Shown piece by piece: positions 26,153 to 34,913 of a stretch of DNA of 64,000 bases. Origin of the DNA: Oscillospiraceae bacterium (lineage in GTDB: Bacteria; Bacillota; Clostridia; Oscillospirales; Oscillospiraceae); contig JAHHSI010000002.1 in NCBI GenBank assembly GCA_020025275.1, forward strand, positions 104,603 through 168,602, read 5' to 3'. Both the position numbers and the translations under genes were made by a program. Every line of letters starts with the position of its first letter. Within the stretch, counting starts at the first letter, position 1. The notes beneath the pieces were generated by a model. It was not told where the DNA came from. It ran no database searches and saw only the letters and a program-made list of their open reading frames with translations.

Positions 26153-27265
26153 TCACACCAGCAGGTACCGAGCGATGACCACGTCCCCGGCTGCCAGCAG
26201 TCCGGCCTCCGGCCGGAGGTCGGCCGTCATCACCTTGGCCGGGCCGATCAAGCGCGTGATGGAGCGGCTGTTGATCTCCTTTTGCAGCCGCCACTCCAAA
26301 TGCTCGTGCCCGCAGCGCACTTCGCCCGCCAGATACACGGTATCCAGCTGAATGATGTTGAGAAGATTGATGATCCCCGCAGACAGGTATTCCGCCTCAC
26401 GATTCAACAGTTCTTCCGCTTCTGCCTCTTTGCCGAGATTTGCGATCAGCTCTTGCCAGCTCCCGTAGGAACTGCCCTCCAACAGATTTTGGATCGACGC
26501 ATAGGCCTCCAAGCATCCGCGGTTGCCGCACTCACAGCGACGCCCGTTATAGCAGATGGACGAGTGGCCCAGTTCACAGGCAAAGTTGCCGGCTCCGCCC
26601 AGAAGCTTTCCCCGTGTGATCACGCCGGAGCCGACACCGCTGTCCACTGCCAGCAGCAGGAAATTCTGGCTCTCGCCCAGTTCCATTTGGTGCAGCGCCA
26701 GCGAACAGGCGTCGTTCTCCAAAAAGGCCGGCAGCTCCATCTCCTTGGACAGCAGCGGTGCCAAGGCCACCCCATGCCACTCATCAAACCGCGGCGGCTT
26801 CAAAATCCGGCCCTCATGGGCGTCCACCGGTCCGGGCGAACTGATCCCGATGCCCAGTACCTTGTTTTTATCCACCTCGGTCAGAAGCTCCTTGAGCGCC
26901 CGGACGATCGAAAAAATCGGGTCACCCTCCTGCAGCACTTCTTTTTGCCGCAGCAGATGGCCTACAAAATCGCATAACCCCACCGTACAGCTGTTTCGGC
27001 GCAGCTGTACAGCCAGTACATAACAGCAGTCCTCCCGCACGGCCAGTGGGATCGCGCTGCGGCCTCTGCCCACCGACTGGGGTGCCTGCTCCACCAGCAT
27101 ACCTTCATTGAGCAATTCATCCGCAATCAGCGATGTGGTCGCTCTCGTCAGTCCCGTAGTACGAGCCAGTTCCGCCCGGCTCATGGGTCTATGCCGCAAA
27201 ATGCGGAGCACCTCTTTTCGGTTGTATTCTTTTGTATAGTCTGCATTGCGCGCCTTGATTGCCAT
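26153..27265 (-). CDS. ROK-family transcriptional repressor (NagC/XylR-like)
   Basis: Sugar-responsive repressor of 370 residues. The N-terminal winged helix includes MSRAELARTTGLTRATTSLI. The C-terminal ROK sugar-kinase fold keeps GIGISSPGPVD, the ExGH-type CELGHSSI and the zinc-binding CECGNRGCLE motif. It lies downstream of manA and next to the divergent glycyl-radical operon. It is the best candidate for binding the TTGTYAA-N5-TTGACAA palindromes found at those promoters; that link is inference. Confidence 0.93.
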   Translation of the reverse strand: MAIKARNADYTKEYNRKEVLRILRHRPMSRAELARTTGLTRATTSLIADELLNEGMLVEQAPQSVGRGRSAIPLAVREDCCYVLAVQLRRNSCTVGLCDFVGHLLRQKEVLQEGDPIFSIVRALKELLTEVDKNKVLGIGISSPGPVDAHEGRILKPPRFDEWHGVALAPLLSKEMELPAFLENDACSLALHQMELGESQNFLLLAVDSGVGSGVITRGKLLGGAGNFACELGHSSICYNGRRCECGNRGCLEAYASIQNLLEGSSYGSWQELIANLGKEAEAEELLNREAEYLSAGIINLLNIIQLDTVYLAGEVRCGHEHLEWRLQKEINSRSITRLIGPAKVMTADLRPEAGLLAAGDVVIARYLLV

Positions 27266-27430
27266 AAATTCTCCGTTTCTCTTGTGCCTATAAGACGGCG
27301 CCTGCCGCTTCCTGCGTCCGCCAGACCAACATCGGCTCCGGTTTTCATCTCATCGCCGCTTCGGTCAGTTCCCTCCTGCCACAAGCATCTGCGCTGCGCT
27401 CCTGCAGCCGTCTCCGCCGCAGCGGGGCGC

Positions 27431-28477
27431 TTATTGACCGCCCTTGCAGTATACCAGTTCCAACTCTCCCTCGGCCACTGTATCGCCCACTGCAGCAACC
27501 GGCAGGAAAAAGTAATCGCCGGTTTTCAGCGGATGGGTGTATGTACCGCAGGTGATCGTCCCCTGCCCTTTTGCCACGATATAGACGGCCGCCCCGGCTT
27601 CCAGCGCTGCCTGCCCGCCGCAAATCGTCAGGCGATCCATGGTAAAGCAATCGGTATCCTCCGGTCCGATCAAACTTTCCAGTTTAGTATTTTCCGTTTC
27701 CTTCACCAAGCGTGGTGTTTTCTTGCCACGGCGAATTACTTCTTCGCCATACAGGTCAAAATTAAAACAGCTATTGGCGGTCTCCCGATCCAGCCCCAAA
27801 TACATCTCGTGGTCGTTCAGTTCATACTCGCCGCACCAGTGCTCCGGCTGAATGGTAAAGTCGGTGGGTTCCTGCGCCTCCAGCAGCAGGCACCCGGCGC
27901 CGATGGCGTGGATCACACCTGCAGGGACAAAAAAGACATCACCGGACTTCACCGGAACACGATTGACAAACTCCGTCATGCAGGTCTTATCCGTCTGGGA
28001 CCGATCCACGGCCTTTTCAAATTCCTCTCTGGAAATCTTTTCGGAAAAGCCAAAGTAAATGCACGCATCGGGCCGGGTGGCCAAAATCAGCCATGACTCG
28101 GCCTTGCCATAGTTACTGTGGAAATGCTGCCGGGCGTACTCCCGGGTGGGGTGTACCTGCATCGGAAGACGAATGGCACTATCCAGGTATTTGACCAATA
28201 CGCCCAGATCCTCCCGATCCCCCAGACACGCCTGCCGATGCTCCTGCAGCAGCTGGCTGAACGGCAGATCGGTATCCTCAACAATGGAAATTCCTTCCAA
28301 CGGATCCGTGCTGCCGGCGTTGAGTGCGTGTACGGAAGACGCCACCCACTCCTCCGGATAAAATCCATCCTCCGGCTGATCGCCCAGAAAATCCCCGAAG
28401 AGCTTTCCGCCCAAATATACGCGGAATACTCGATTGCGTTTAAAGAAAACCGGTCTTTCCCATAACTGCTTGCCCAT
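27431..28477 (-). CDS. manA: class I mannose-6-phosphate isomerase
   Basis: Interconverts mannose 6-phosphate and fructose 6-phosphate with a bound metal. The 348-residue cupin protein has the metal-site motif MQVHPTREYA, the downstream GKAESW acid position and the C-terminal cupin half with FDLYGEEV. The ATG at 28477 follows AAGGAGG with eight-base spacing; an ATG 22 codons earlier (28543) lacks a good site. It has its own promoter, divergent from the glycyl-radical operon, and is followed by the ROK gene after 165 bases. Confidence 0.9.
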   Translation of the reverse strand: MGKQLWERPVFFKRNRVFRVYLGGKLFGDFLGDQPEDGFYPEEWVASSVHALNAGSTDPLEGISIVEDTDLPFSQLLQEHRQACLGDREDLGVLVKYLDSAIRLPMQVHPTREYARQHFHSNYGKAESWLILATRPDACIYFGFSEKISREEFEKAVDRSQTDKTCMTEFVNRVPVKSGDVFFVPAGVIHAIGAGCLLLEAQEPTDFTIQPEHWCGEYELNDHEMYLGLDRETANSCFNFDLYGEEVIRRGKKTPRLVKETENTKLESLIGPEDTDCFTMDRLTICGGQAALEAGAAVYIVAKGQGTITCGTYTHPLKTGDYFFLPVAAVGDTVAEGELELVYCKGGQ

Positions 28478-28587
28478 GGCTGCTGCCTCCTTATATTGAT
28501 CGAAATATCCACGGATCCACGGCAAAATGTTTCCGTTTTTCATGATAGATCCACTGCGAATCCGGCTTGAAATCCGGTAATAAAGCT

Positions 28588-28616
28588 ATTGTAAAGCCAA
28601 AGCAGTCATTTGTCAA
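28588..28616 (-). promoter_or_regulatory. manA promoter
   Basis: On the minus strand TTGACA (28616-28611) and TACAAT (28593-28588) are exactly 17 bases apart. The -35 box lies within a TTGTCAA half-site that mirrors the palindrome at the divergent promoter. Confidence 0.82.
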
Positions 28617-28622
28617 TTTATT

Positions 28623-28641
28623 TTGTTAAGCCAATTGACAA
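28623..28641. promoter_or_regulatory. palindromic operator at the glycyl-radical operon
   Basis: TTGTTAA-GCCAA-TTGACAA is a 7-5-7 inverted repeat (one mismatched pair) covering the -35 box of the rightward promoter. The same architecture recurs at 38566-38584 before the sugar ABC operon. Confidence 0.7.
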
Positions 28642-28663
28642 TATATTTTTTCGTTGCTATAAT
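28635..28663 (+). promoter_or_regulatory. promoter of the glycyl-radical operon
   Basis: Consensus TTGACA (28635-28640) and TATAAT (28658-28663) with 17-base spacing. A strong promoter like this normally needs a repressor. Confidence 0.92.
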
Positions 28664-28685
28664 CAGAAAAAAGGAGGGGTTTTCT

Positions 28686-29414
28686 ATGGACATCCGCGTG
28701 TTTCAGAAAGGTTTCAATTTCTCCCAGGACGGTCCCGGAAACCGCATGATCTACCACCTGCAGGGCTGTAATTTGGTCTGTCCCTGGTGCTCCAACCCCG
28801 AGGGGCTTTCCTGCTCCGGCGGCACCACGTACCGCTTGGAGGAGCTGGTGGCTGACGCCGAATCCTGCCGCATGATGTTTTTCGATGGCGGCGGCGTGAC
28901 CCTGACCGGCGGCGAGGTCACCATGCAGTTTCCCGCCGTCAGCGCCTTCTTGCATCAGCTGAAGGAGCGGGGGATCCATACCTGTATCGAAACCAACGGC
29001 ATCCACCCCCGCCTTCCCGAGCTCTTTGCGGTGGTCGACTATCTTATTATGGACTGTAAGCATTATGACCCGGAAAAACATCAGCGCATCACCGGCCTTT
29101 CCAATCGCATGGCCATTCAAAATATGAAGGCCGCCATTGATGCCGGCAAACATCCCGCTGTACGGATCCCGCTGATCGGCGGATTCAACGCCAGCGCTGC
29201 TGATGCGGCCGGTTTTGCCCGCCTTTTTCACGAAATCGGTTTGCCCGGTCACGGCACGGTGGAGCTGCTGCCCTATCACGAGTTCGGCCGGGAAAAATAT
29301 CACAAATGCGGTCGAACCTATACCATGACCGATGAGGCGAAGATCTCCCCGCATACACTGCAGCGTTTTATCACCGTTTTGCGCGAAAACGGCATCGATA
29401 CCATTCAATCTTAG
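28686..29414 (+). CDS. glycyl-radical enzyme activating protein (short, PFL-AE type)
   Basis: Radical SAM enzyme that should install the radical on the following enzyme. The 242-residue protein carries Cys28-x3-Cys32-x2-Cys35 in CNLVCPWC and the SAM-binding TLTGGEVTM. At this length it lacks the two-cluster ferredoxin insert common in activases of glycerol- and choline-type enzymes and resembles PFL activase, although the upstream pflA is distinct in sequence. The ATG at 28686 follows AAAGGAGG. It lies 25 bases before its partner gene. Confidence 0.92.
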   Translation: MDIRVFQKGFNFSQDGPGNRMIYHLQGCNLVCPWCSNPEGLSCSGGTTYRLEELVADAESCRMMFFDGGGVTLTGGEVTMQFPAVSAFLHQLKERGIHTCIETNGIHPRLPELFAVVDYLIMDCKHYDPEKHQRITGLSNRMAIQNMKAAIDAGKHPAVRIPLIGGFNASAADAAGFARLFHEIGLPGHGTVELLPYHEFGREKYHKCGRTYTMTDEAKISPHTLQRFITVLRENGIDTIQS

Positions 29415-29439
29415 GACAATACCAAGGAGGAGCCTCGCT

Positions 29440-31806
29440 ATGGACATCTTCAAAACCTGTACGCCACAGCAGCTGAACGAAAGCGCCAAAGCCCTATACA
29501 CAGAAGAGCGGCAGGAGAAAAAAATCCTCAATGGCTGGTTTCTGGCCAGAGAAATTGCCGCAGACGCCTCCGAAGGGCTGGCCTTGAACGAGGAGGAAAA
29601 GGCTGCGGTGGAGCTGGACGCCATTGTGGATCGTCTCCCGCTGGAAATCAGCCAGAACGCGATCTTCGCCGGGACGCAGCGAGACGCCTTTGCCGCAAGC
29701 TACGCCCTCATCAACCCGGCCTTTGAAGTGGAAACGTTCCGGGGGTATTGTGACCCCCTCGAAGTCTACGACTATGCCACTCCCTGCGGCGATGTGACCG
29801 CCCAGCGGATCCGTACCATGCGGCAGCGCGCCGGCAACAGCACCTATATTCATGAGCTCAACCAGGTCTATGAGGCGTGTTCTTCCTATACCGGAGAGGT
29901 GGCTTTCTTTGTCGAACAGGTCACCGGACACCTGATTCCCGATTTCCGCCGTGCCCTGAAGGAGGGGCTCTCCGCTCTTCTGGCCGAGGCGGAGGCCGCC
30001 ATCCCCACACTGGACGCTCCCCACGCTGCCACGCTCAGATCCATGGCACGCACGCTGCGATCCGCCATTCGTCTGGCCCACCGCTACGCCGCAATCGCCG
30101 CAGAGAACGCCAAGACGGCCACAGGCAGCCACAAGGCCGTGTACCAGCTGATGGAACAGACGCTGTACCATGTACCGGAACATGGCGCCCGCACTACCTA
30201 CGAGGCCATGCAGAGTTATCTGCTGCTGTGGCAGGTGATGTGTTTGGAGCAGGCCCCCAACCCCTTCGCTTTTTCCGTCGGCAATGCCGACCGGCTGTTT
30301 GAGCCCTATCGGGCGGCAGACGGCCTGAGTCGTGAGGAAGCTGCGGCGTTGTTCTCTCACTTTCTGGTATTCTATAATGTTGGGGAACGGAGTTGGGCCA
30401 TTTCACAAAATATTCTCCTCAGCGGCCGGGATGTGGCCGGCAATGACCTTACCTGCCCCATGACGTACGCCATTCTGGATGCGTATTATGCCATGAATCT
30501 GCCCCAGCCCATTCTGTCTGTCAAGCTCCACAAAAATACCCCCGACAGGCTGTACGAAGAAATGGGACGGTTCTTCTTTACCCCGGGCTGCCTCACTCCG
30601 TCCCTCTTCAACGACGACTCCCTCTTTGAGACTCTGGAAGAAAACGGATATGAAGCGGCCGATCTCCCTGATTACAGTGTTGCCGGCTGTCAGGAGCCGC
30701 TCATCATGGGAAAGGACTCCGGCAACACCACCAACTCCTGGCTGAATCTGGCCAAGATTCTGGAACTGACGCTGACCGGCGGCACCTCTCTGATCACCGG
30801 ACAGGCCATCGGCCCCCAGTCCCAGCGCTCCGCACTGGAAACACTGCAGAACCTGAAGCCTCTATTCTATGAAAATCTCCAGTTTTTCCTGGAGAAGATG
30901 GTTCAGTCGGCCAACGGCGCTTCCGTGGCACTCTCCCACCTCCGGGTCCCTTTCCTCTCCTGCTTTATGGGCGGACTGGAGACGGCAGTGGACTGCCGCG
31001 ATCCCCGGGAGCAGGGTACCAAATACCAGGGCTCCGGCTGTCTCATCCACGGTCTGTCCGTTGTTTCCGACTCTTTTGTGGCCGTGGAACATCTGCTGCG
31101 GGAGCGTCCCGAAGATGCCGCATCCCTCCTCCCCGCTCTGAAGGTCAACTTTGAAGGCTATGAGGACCTGCGGGACTTTCTCAAGGCTTGCCCCAAGTAT
31201 GGCAACAATATTCCTGAGGCTGACTGCCAGGCTGTCGAGCTGGCAGAGCGTGTTTCCACTGCGGTAAAGTCCATGAAGAACTATCTTGGAAACCCCTTCC
31301 GTCCTGACTGGGCCACCCCCTCCACACACCTGCTGTACGGGTATTGGGTGGGTGCTACGCCCGACGGCCGGGCCGCCCGTGAGATGCTGGGCTACGGCGT
31401 TGATCCTCTGTACGGCGAGGCCAGCAACGGTCTGGGATTGCGCACTCTTTCCACCATGAAGCTGCCCTTCCGGCTGTTCAACGGCGGTGTTGCCTCCCAT
31501 TTTGGTGTCGACCCCAAATACTTTACTGCTGCCGATTACAGCGGCAAAGGTCTGCAGTTCCGGGATCGCATCATCCGGCCCCTGTTCTTCAACCCCTTGA
31601 ACGACAACCGGGCGCCCTTTTACCTGTATGTCAATGTCACCACACCCGAAACGCTTCGCAAGGTGTTGGAGGACCCGAAAAAATACGCCCCCAACGGCGT
31701 ATATATCATGCGGATCCACGGAACCTTTGTGAACTTTTTGGATCTTTCTCCTGCTATCCAGCAGGACATCATCAAGCGGTTGGACCCCATGTCCACCTGC
31801 TGCTGA
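29440..31806 (+). CDS. divergent glycyl-radical enzyme of unknown substrate
   Basis: Formate-acetyltransferase/diol-dehydratase superfamily protein of 788 residues. The active-site loop VAGCQEP supplies Cys417 and Glu419 (Cys-x-Glu, as in dehydratase and lyase members, not the Cys-Cys of PflB). The C-terminal radical loop is RIHGTFVNF with Gly761, 27 residues from the end, which is the right place. However, the usual Ser/Ala/Cys before Gly and Tyr after it are replaced by His and Thr. The ATG at 29440 is preceded by AAGGAGGAG. The gene sits between its activase and an FGGY sugar kinase in one operon, so a sugar-derived substrate is inferred. It is clearly not PflB. Confidence 0.9.
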   Translation: MDIFKTCTPQQLNESAKALYTEERQEKKILNGWFLAREIAADASEGLALNEEEKAAVELDAIVDRLPLEISQNAIFAGTQRDAFAASYALINPAFEVETFRGYCDPLEVYDYATPCGDVTAQRIRTMRQRAGNSTYIHELNQVYEACSSYTGEVAFFVEQVTGHLIPDFRRALKEGLSALLAEAEAAIPTLDAPHAATLRSMARTLRSAIRLAHRYAAIAAENAKTATGSHKAVYQLMEQTLYHVPEHGARTTYEAMQSYLLLWQVMCLEQAPNPFAFSVGNADRLFEPYRAADGLSREEAAALFSHFLVFYNVGERSWAISQNILLSGRDVAGNDLTCPMTYAILDAYYAMNLPQPILSVKLHKNTPDRLYEEMGRFFFTPGCLTPSLFNDDSLFETLEENGYEAADLPDYSVAGCQEPLIMGKDSGNTTNSWLNLAKILELTLTGGTSLITGQAIGPQSQRSALETLQNLKPLFYENLQFFLEKMVQSANGASVALSHLRVPFLSCFMGGLETAVDCRDPREQGTKYQGSGCLIHGLSVVSDSFVAVEHLLRERPEDAASLLPALKVNFEGYEDLRDFLKACPKYGNNIPEADCQAVELAERVSTAVKSMKNYLGNPFRPDWATPSTHLLYGYWVGATPDGRAAREMLGYGVDPLYGEASNGLGLRTLSTMKLPFRLFNGGVASHFGVDPKYFTAADYSGKGLQFRDRIIRPLFFNPLNDNRAPFYLYVNVTTPETLRKVLEDPKKYAPNGVYIMRIHGTFVNFLDLSPAIQQDIIKRLDPMSTCC

Positions 31807-31815
31807 GGTACGTTT

Positions 31816-33120
31816 ATGAAAACACTTGGTTTAGACATCGGAACAACCACGATTTCTGCTGTGGTTCTGGACACATCGGAAGGCGTGATCGCCTCCCGCA
31901 CCGTGAAAAACGACACCTTTTTGTCGGGCGAGCCGTGGGAAAAACTGCAAGACCCGGTGCAGATCTATGACCGTGCCCTATCGTCCGTCACGGCCTTGGT
32001 ACAGGCGCATCCCGACATTGCCGCCATTGGTCTGACCGGCCAGATGCACGGTATAGTGTACGTAGATGCCGCAGGCAATGCCGTCAGCCCTCTGTATACT
32101 TGGCAGGACGGCCGTGGGGATCTCCCCTGCAGTGCCGGCGAGAGTTGGGCACAGCGGCTGTCCCGCCTCAGCGGATATGCTCTGGCTACCGGATACGGGA
32201 TGGTCACCCATTACCATCATCTGAACCACCAACAGGTGCCCGACAAGGCGGTGACCTTCTGTACCATCCATGATTATGTGGCCATGAGACTGGCCGGCCG
32301 CACATCTCCCGCGGTGGACCCCACAGACGCCGCCAGTTTCGGCCTCTACGACGCAGCCCGGGGATGCTTTGATCACGAGGCCCTCCAGGCCGCAGGCATT
32401 GGCGGAACCATCCTTCCACCGCTGATGGAAACGCCCTACTTGGGCACCGGACCACTGGGGATCCCCGTGTATGCCGGCATCGGTGACAATCAGGCCAGCT
32501 TTCTGGGTGCTGCTGAGGGACGGACGGATGTATTGCTCATCAATGTGGGCACCGGCAGTCAAATTTCCATCTACTCCCCCGTCGCTCTTCAGACGGAAAC
32601 CCTGGAAACCCGTCCCTTCCCCGATGGCGGTTGGCTGTTGGTGGGCGCCTCTTTGTGCGGCGGCCGCAGCTATGCTCTATTGGAAAATTTCTTTCAGGAA
32701 ACGGTCAGAATGGTCACCGGAAGCAGCCACAGTGCCTACGAGGGGATGGCACGGCTGTTGACGCAGCAGCCGTGCCCTGAGGATCTCCCCACCATCTGCA
32801 CCACTTTTCAGGGCACTCGCAAGGACCCTACACGGAAGGGGTCCATTGAAGGACTGGATATTCACAACTTTACCCCGGTCCATCTGATTCACGGCTTTAT
32901 GCACGGCATGGCAGACGAGTTGTTTGCCATGTACCGTGGGTATCTGCAAAAAGGCGGGCAGGCTCCCGCCTCCATCGTCGGCTCCGGTAATGGTCTGCGG
33001 AAAAATCCCCATCTATGCCAGACCTTTGAAGCCACTTTTGGCTGCCCTCTGACCCTATCCAACAATGAAGAGGAGGCTGCCTGCGGCGCCGCACGATACG
33101 CCGCCAGACATTGTTCATAA
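31816..33120 (+). CDS. FGGY-family carbohydrate kinase (sedoheptulokinase-like)
   Basis: Sugar kinase of 434 residues with both FGGY halves. It has the phosphate-binding start LGLDIGTTTISAVVLD, the sugar-pocket motif IGLTGQMHGIVYVD, GIGDNQASFLGA and the second phosphate loop NVGTGSQIS. The TGQMHG and GDNQAS patterns resemble ketose kinases such as sedoheptulokinase more than xylulokinase. It follows the glycyl-radical gene by 9 bases, so it probably phosphorylates the substrate or product of that enzyme. Confidence 0.9.
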   Translation: MKTLGLDIGTTTISAVVLDTSEGVIASRTVKNDTFLSGEPWEKLQDPVQIYDRALSSVTALVQAHPDIAAIGLTGQMHGIVYVDAAGNAVSPLYTWQDGRGDLPCSAGESWAQRLSRLSGYALATGYGMVTHYHHLNHQQVPDKAVTFCTIHDYVAMRLAGRTSPAVDPTDAASFGLYDAARGCFDHEALQAAGIGGTILPPLMETPYLGTGPLGIPVYAGIGDNQASFLGAAEGRTDVLLINVGTGSQISIYSPVALQTETLETRPFPDGGWLLVGASLCGGRSYALLENFFQETVRMVTGSSHSAYEGMARLLTQQPCPEDLPTICTTFQGTRKDPTRKGSIEGLDIHNFTPVHLIHGFMHGMADELFAMYRGYLQKGGQAPASIVGSGNGLRKNPHLCQTFEATFGCPLTLSNNEEEAACGAARYAARHCS

Positions 33121-33130
33121 CCTTCTCCAT

Positions 33131-33164
33131 AAAAAAGCCGGAAGCATCGCTGCTTCCGGCTTTT
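33131..33164. terminator. bidirectional terminator between converging sugar operons
   Basis: AAAAGCCGGAAGCA and TGCTTCCGGCTTTT form a 14-bp perfect stem with loop TCGC, flanked by A and T runs on both sides. Confidence 0.92.
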
Positions 33165-33173
33165 CTGCTGCGC

Positions 33174-34130
33174 TTACAGCAGCTCCATCCGTTCTAAGAT
33201 CACGTCTCGATTTTGAATACTGGGAATTCCGCCCGTGTGTTCGGTGGAGAGACTGGCCGACGTGAGCGCAAAGCGGCCAATATAGGCCAGATCCTGCTCC
33301 GTCAAATCCGACGGTGCCTTCTGCAGCTCCAGTAATCTGGCCACCGCACTGCCGCCAAAAATATCCCCGGCGCCGCAGGTATCCACCGGATGTACCGGCG
33401 GGCAAGGCGCTCGGAAGCACGCCTTTTTCGTCTTTAAGAGGCAGCCCGCTGCTCCCAGTGTCACCATAGCCAACGCCACTCCACACTCGTTCAGCAGACG
33501 CTCCGCCCCCTCGTCCGGGCTGCAGCCCCAGAGAAAAGCCACCTCTTCATCGCTGATCTTCACCACATCGGCCTGCTGCACGCCCCACAGCAGCTGTTCC
33601 CGTGCCTCTTCCTCGCTCCTCCACAGAGGCTTTCGCAGGTTCGGGTCATATGTGATCAGCTTGCCCCGCTCTGCGGCGTAGGCAACTGCCTGCTGCGTGG
33701 TGGCACGTGCCGGTTCGTCCGTCAGACTCAGACCGCCGAAGTGGAACACGTTTGCCTGATCGATCAGGGCCTTGTCCACCTCCTCCCAGCGCAGCTGGGT
33801 GTCAGCGCCCGGCTTTCTTGCAAAACTGAACGAGCGCTCGCCGTGTTCATCCACCGTAACAAAGGCCAGTGTGGTAAAGACCTCCGGATCTCTCACGATC
33901 CCCCGGGTATCGATCCCCGCCTCGGTCAGGGTCGCCAGCAGCAGCCGGCCGAAAGCGTCCTCGCCCACTTTTCCGATCAAGGCCGTCTTTGCGCCGTATG
34001 CGTTGAGCGCAGCCAAAAAATTACTGGGCGCTCCGCCGGGACTGGCAGCCATGGTGGGATATCCGGCCGCATCCACGGCCTTTGTGGAAAAATCGATCAG
34101 CAATTCCCCCAGGGCAACAACATCATACAT
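33174..34130 (-). CDS. PfkB-family sugar kinase (fructokinase-like)
   Basis: Ribokinase-fold kinase of 318 residues. It has the first signature region GGAPSNFLAALNAYG and the catalytic second signature DTCGAGDIFGG near residue 255. Overall pattern (ALGELLIDF start, YDPNLRKPLW) fits bacterial fructokinase. It lies 17 bases after a lyxose/mannose isomerase gene, which can make fructose or xylulose, so fructose to fructose 6-phosphate is the likely step. Other ketoses are possible. Confidence 0.9.
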   Translation of the reverse strand: MYDVVALGELLIDFSTKAVDAAGYPTMAASPGGAPSNFLAALNAYGAKTALIGKVGEDAFGRLLLATLTEAGIDTRGIVRDPEVFTTLAFVTVDEHGERSFSFARKPGADTQLRWEEVDKALIDQANVFHFGGLSLTDEPARATTQQAVAYAAERGKLITYDPNLRKPLWRSEEEAREQLLWGVQQADVVKISDEEVAFLWGCSPDEGAERLLNECGVALAMVTLGAAGCLLKTKKACFRAPCPPVHPVDTCGAGDIFGGSAVARLLELQKAPSDLTEQDLAYIGRFALTSASLSTEHTGGIPSIQNRDVILERMELL

Positions 34131-34147
34131 ACGTCCTTACCCTCCTT

Positions 34148-34837
34148 TTAGTCTTTGGCAGGCGGATACTCATTGCACAGCAGACGATAGGGCGGCTCAT
34201 CCTCCTCGATGTCCGGAAAACGCCCTACCGGAGGATTGAAACGGTTGTCCACCTGATCGTCGTTGCACTGACTGACTTCGCCCAGCAGCACATTCCCCGT
34301 CCCCGGCTCCACCCGGAAATCATGGTACATATACTGCTGTACGTGAATGCTCTCCCCCGGTGTCAGCCGGATCGTTGTCCCGGCCGGAACCGTGTAGGTT
34401 CGTCCATCCGTATGGACCGTGACCGCGGAGTCATAGTCAATGGACTCGTCAGGCAGACTGTTATACACCTTAATGAGTACATTTCCTCCACCCCGATTGA
34501 TGATGTCCTCTGTTTTATACCAGTGGAAATGGTTGGGGGAGTATTGCCCCTCCTTGAGATAGAGAATCTTCTCTGCGTACACCTTGGGGTACTGATCCTG
34601 CATGTTCCTGTTGCCGTTGCGAATGGTGATCAGCGAAAATCCTACCTTGTCAAAATCACCCAGACCATAGTCGGTAATGTCCCACCCCAGCATACAGTCT
34701 CTGACTTCATCGTAGTCGTGGCCTACCTCCTGCCACTGGTCCGGGGTAAAGTGGCAGAATGGCGGCAGGAAGCAGCGGTACTCCGCACACATGGCCTCCA
34801 GTTCTTTCAGTGCCTTATTAATTTCAGAACGCTTCAT
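34148..34837 (-). CDS. D-lyxose/D-mannose ketol-isomerase
   Basis: A 229-residue cupin isomerase of the D-lyxose isomerase family, which interconverts lyxose and xylulose and also mannose and fructose. Metal-site motifs are visible as NHFHWYKTEDIINRGGG and the later MYHDFRVEPG. The family opening SEINKALKELEAMC is present, and length matches (about 225-230). It is paired with the fructokinase gene. With the ABC importer upstream this gives a route from a free aldose to fructose 6-phosphate. Confidence 0.9.
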   Translation of the reverse strand: MKRSEINKALKELEAMCAEYRCFLPPFCHFTPDQWQEVGHDYDEVRDCMLGWDITDYGLGDFDKVGFSLITIRNGNRNMQDQYPKVYAEKILYLKEGQYSPNHFHWYKTEDIINRGGGNVLIKVYNSLPDESIDYDSAVTVHTDGRTYTVPAGTTIRLTPGESIHVQQYMYHDFRVEPGTGNVLLGEVSQCNDDQVDNRFNPPVGRFPDIEEDEPPYRLLCNEYPPAKD

Positions 34838-34872
34838 AGATCCCCCTCTACTGCTCTCACTGTCTGATGAGC

Positions 34873-34903
34873 AAAAACGCCGGAAATCTCCGGCGTTTTT
34901 GCA
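34873..34903 (-). terminator. hairpin between sugar-binding protein and isomerase genes
   Basis: AAAAACGCCGG and CCGGCGTTTTT form an 11-bp stem ending in T on either strand. It lies 14 bases after the binding-protein stop. It either separates the ABC operon from the isomerase-kinase pair or partly attenuates it. Confidence 0.85.
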
Positions 34904-34913
34904 TTTGATTGTC

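Noticed and set aside
28478..28543. Longer manA start at 28543
   Set aside because: The internal ATG at 28477 has an ideal AAGGAGG at eight-base spacing and the extra 22 residues do not match the family.
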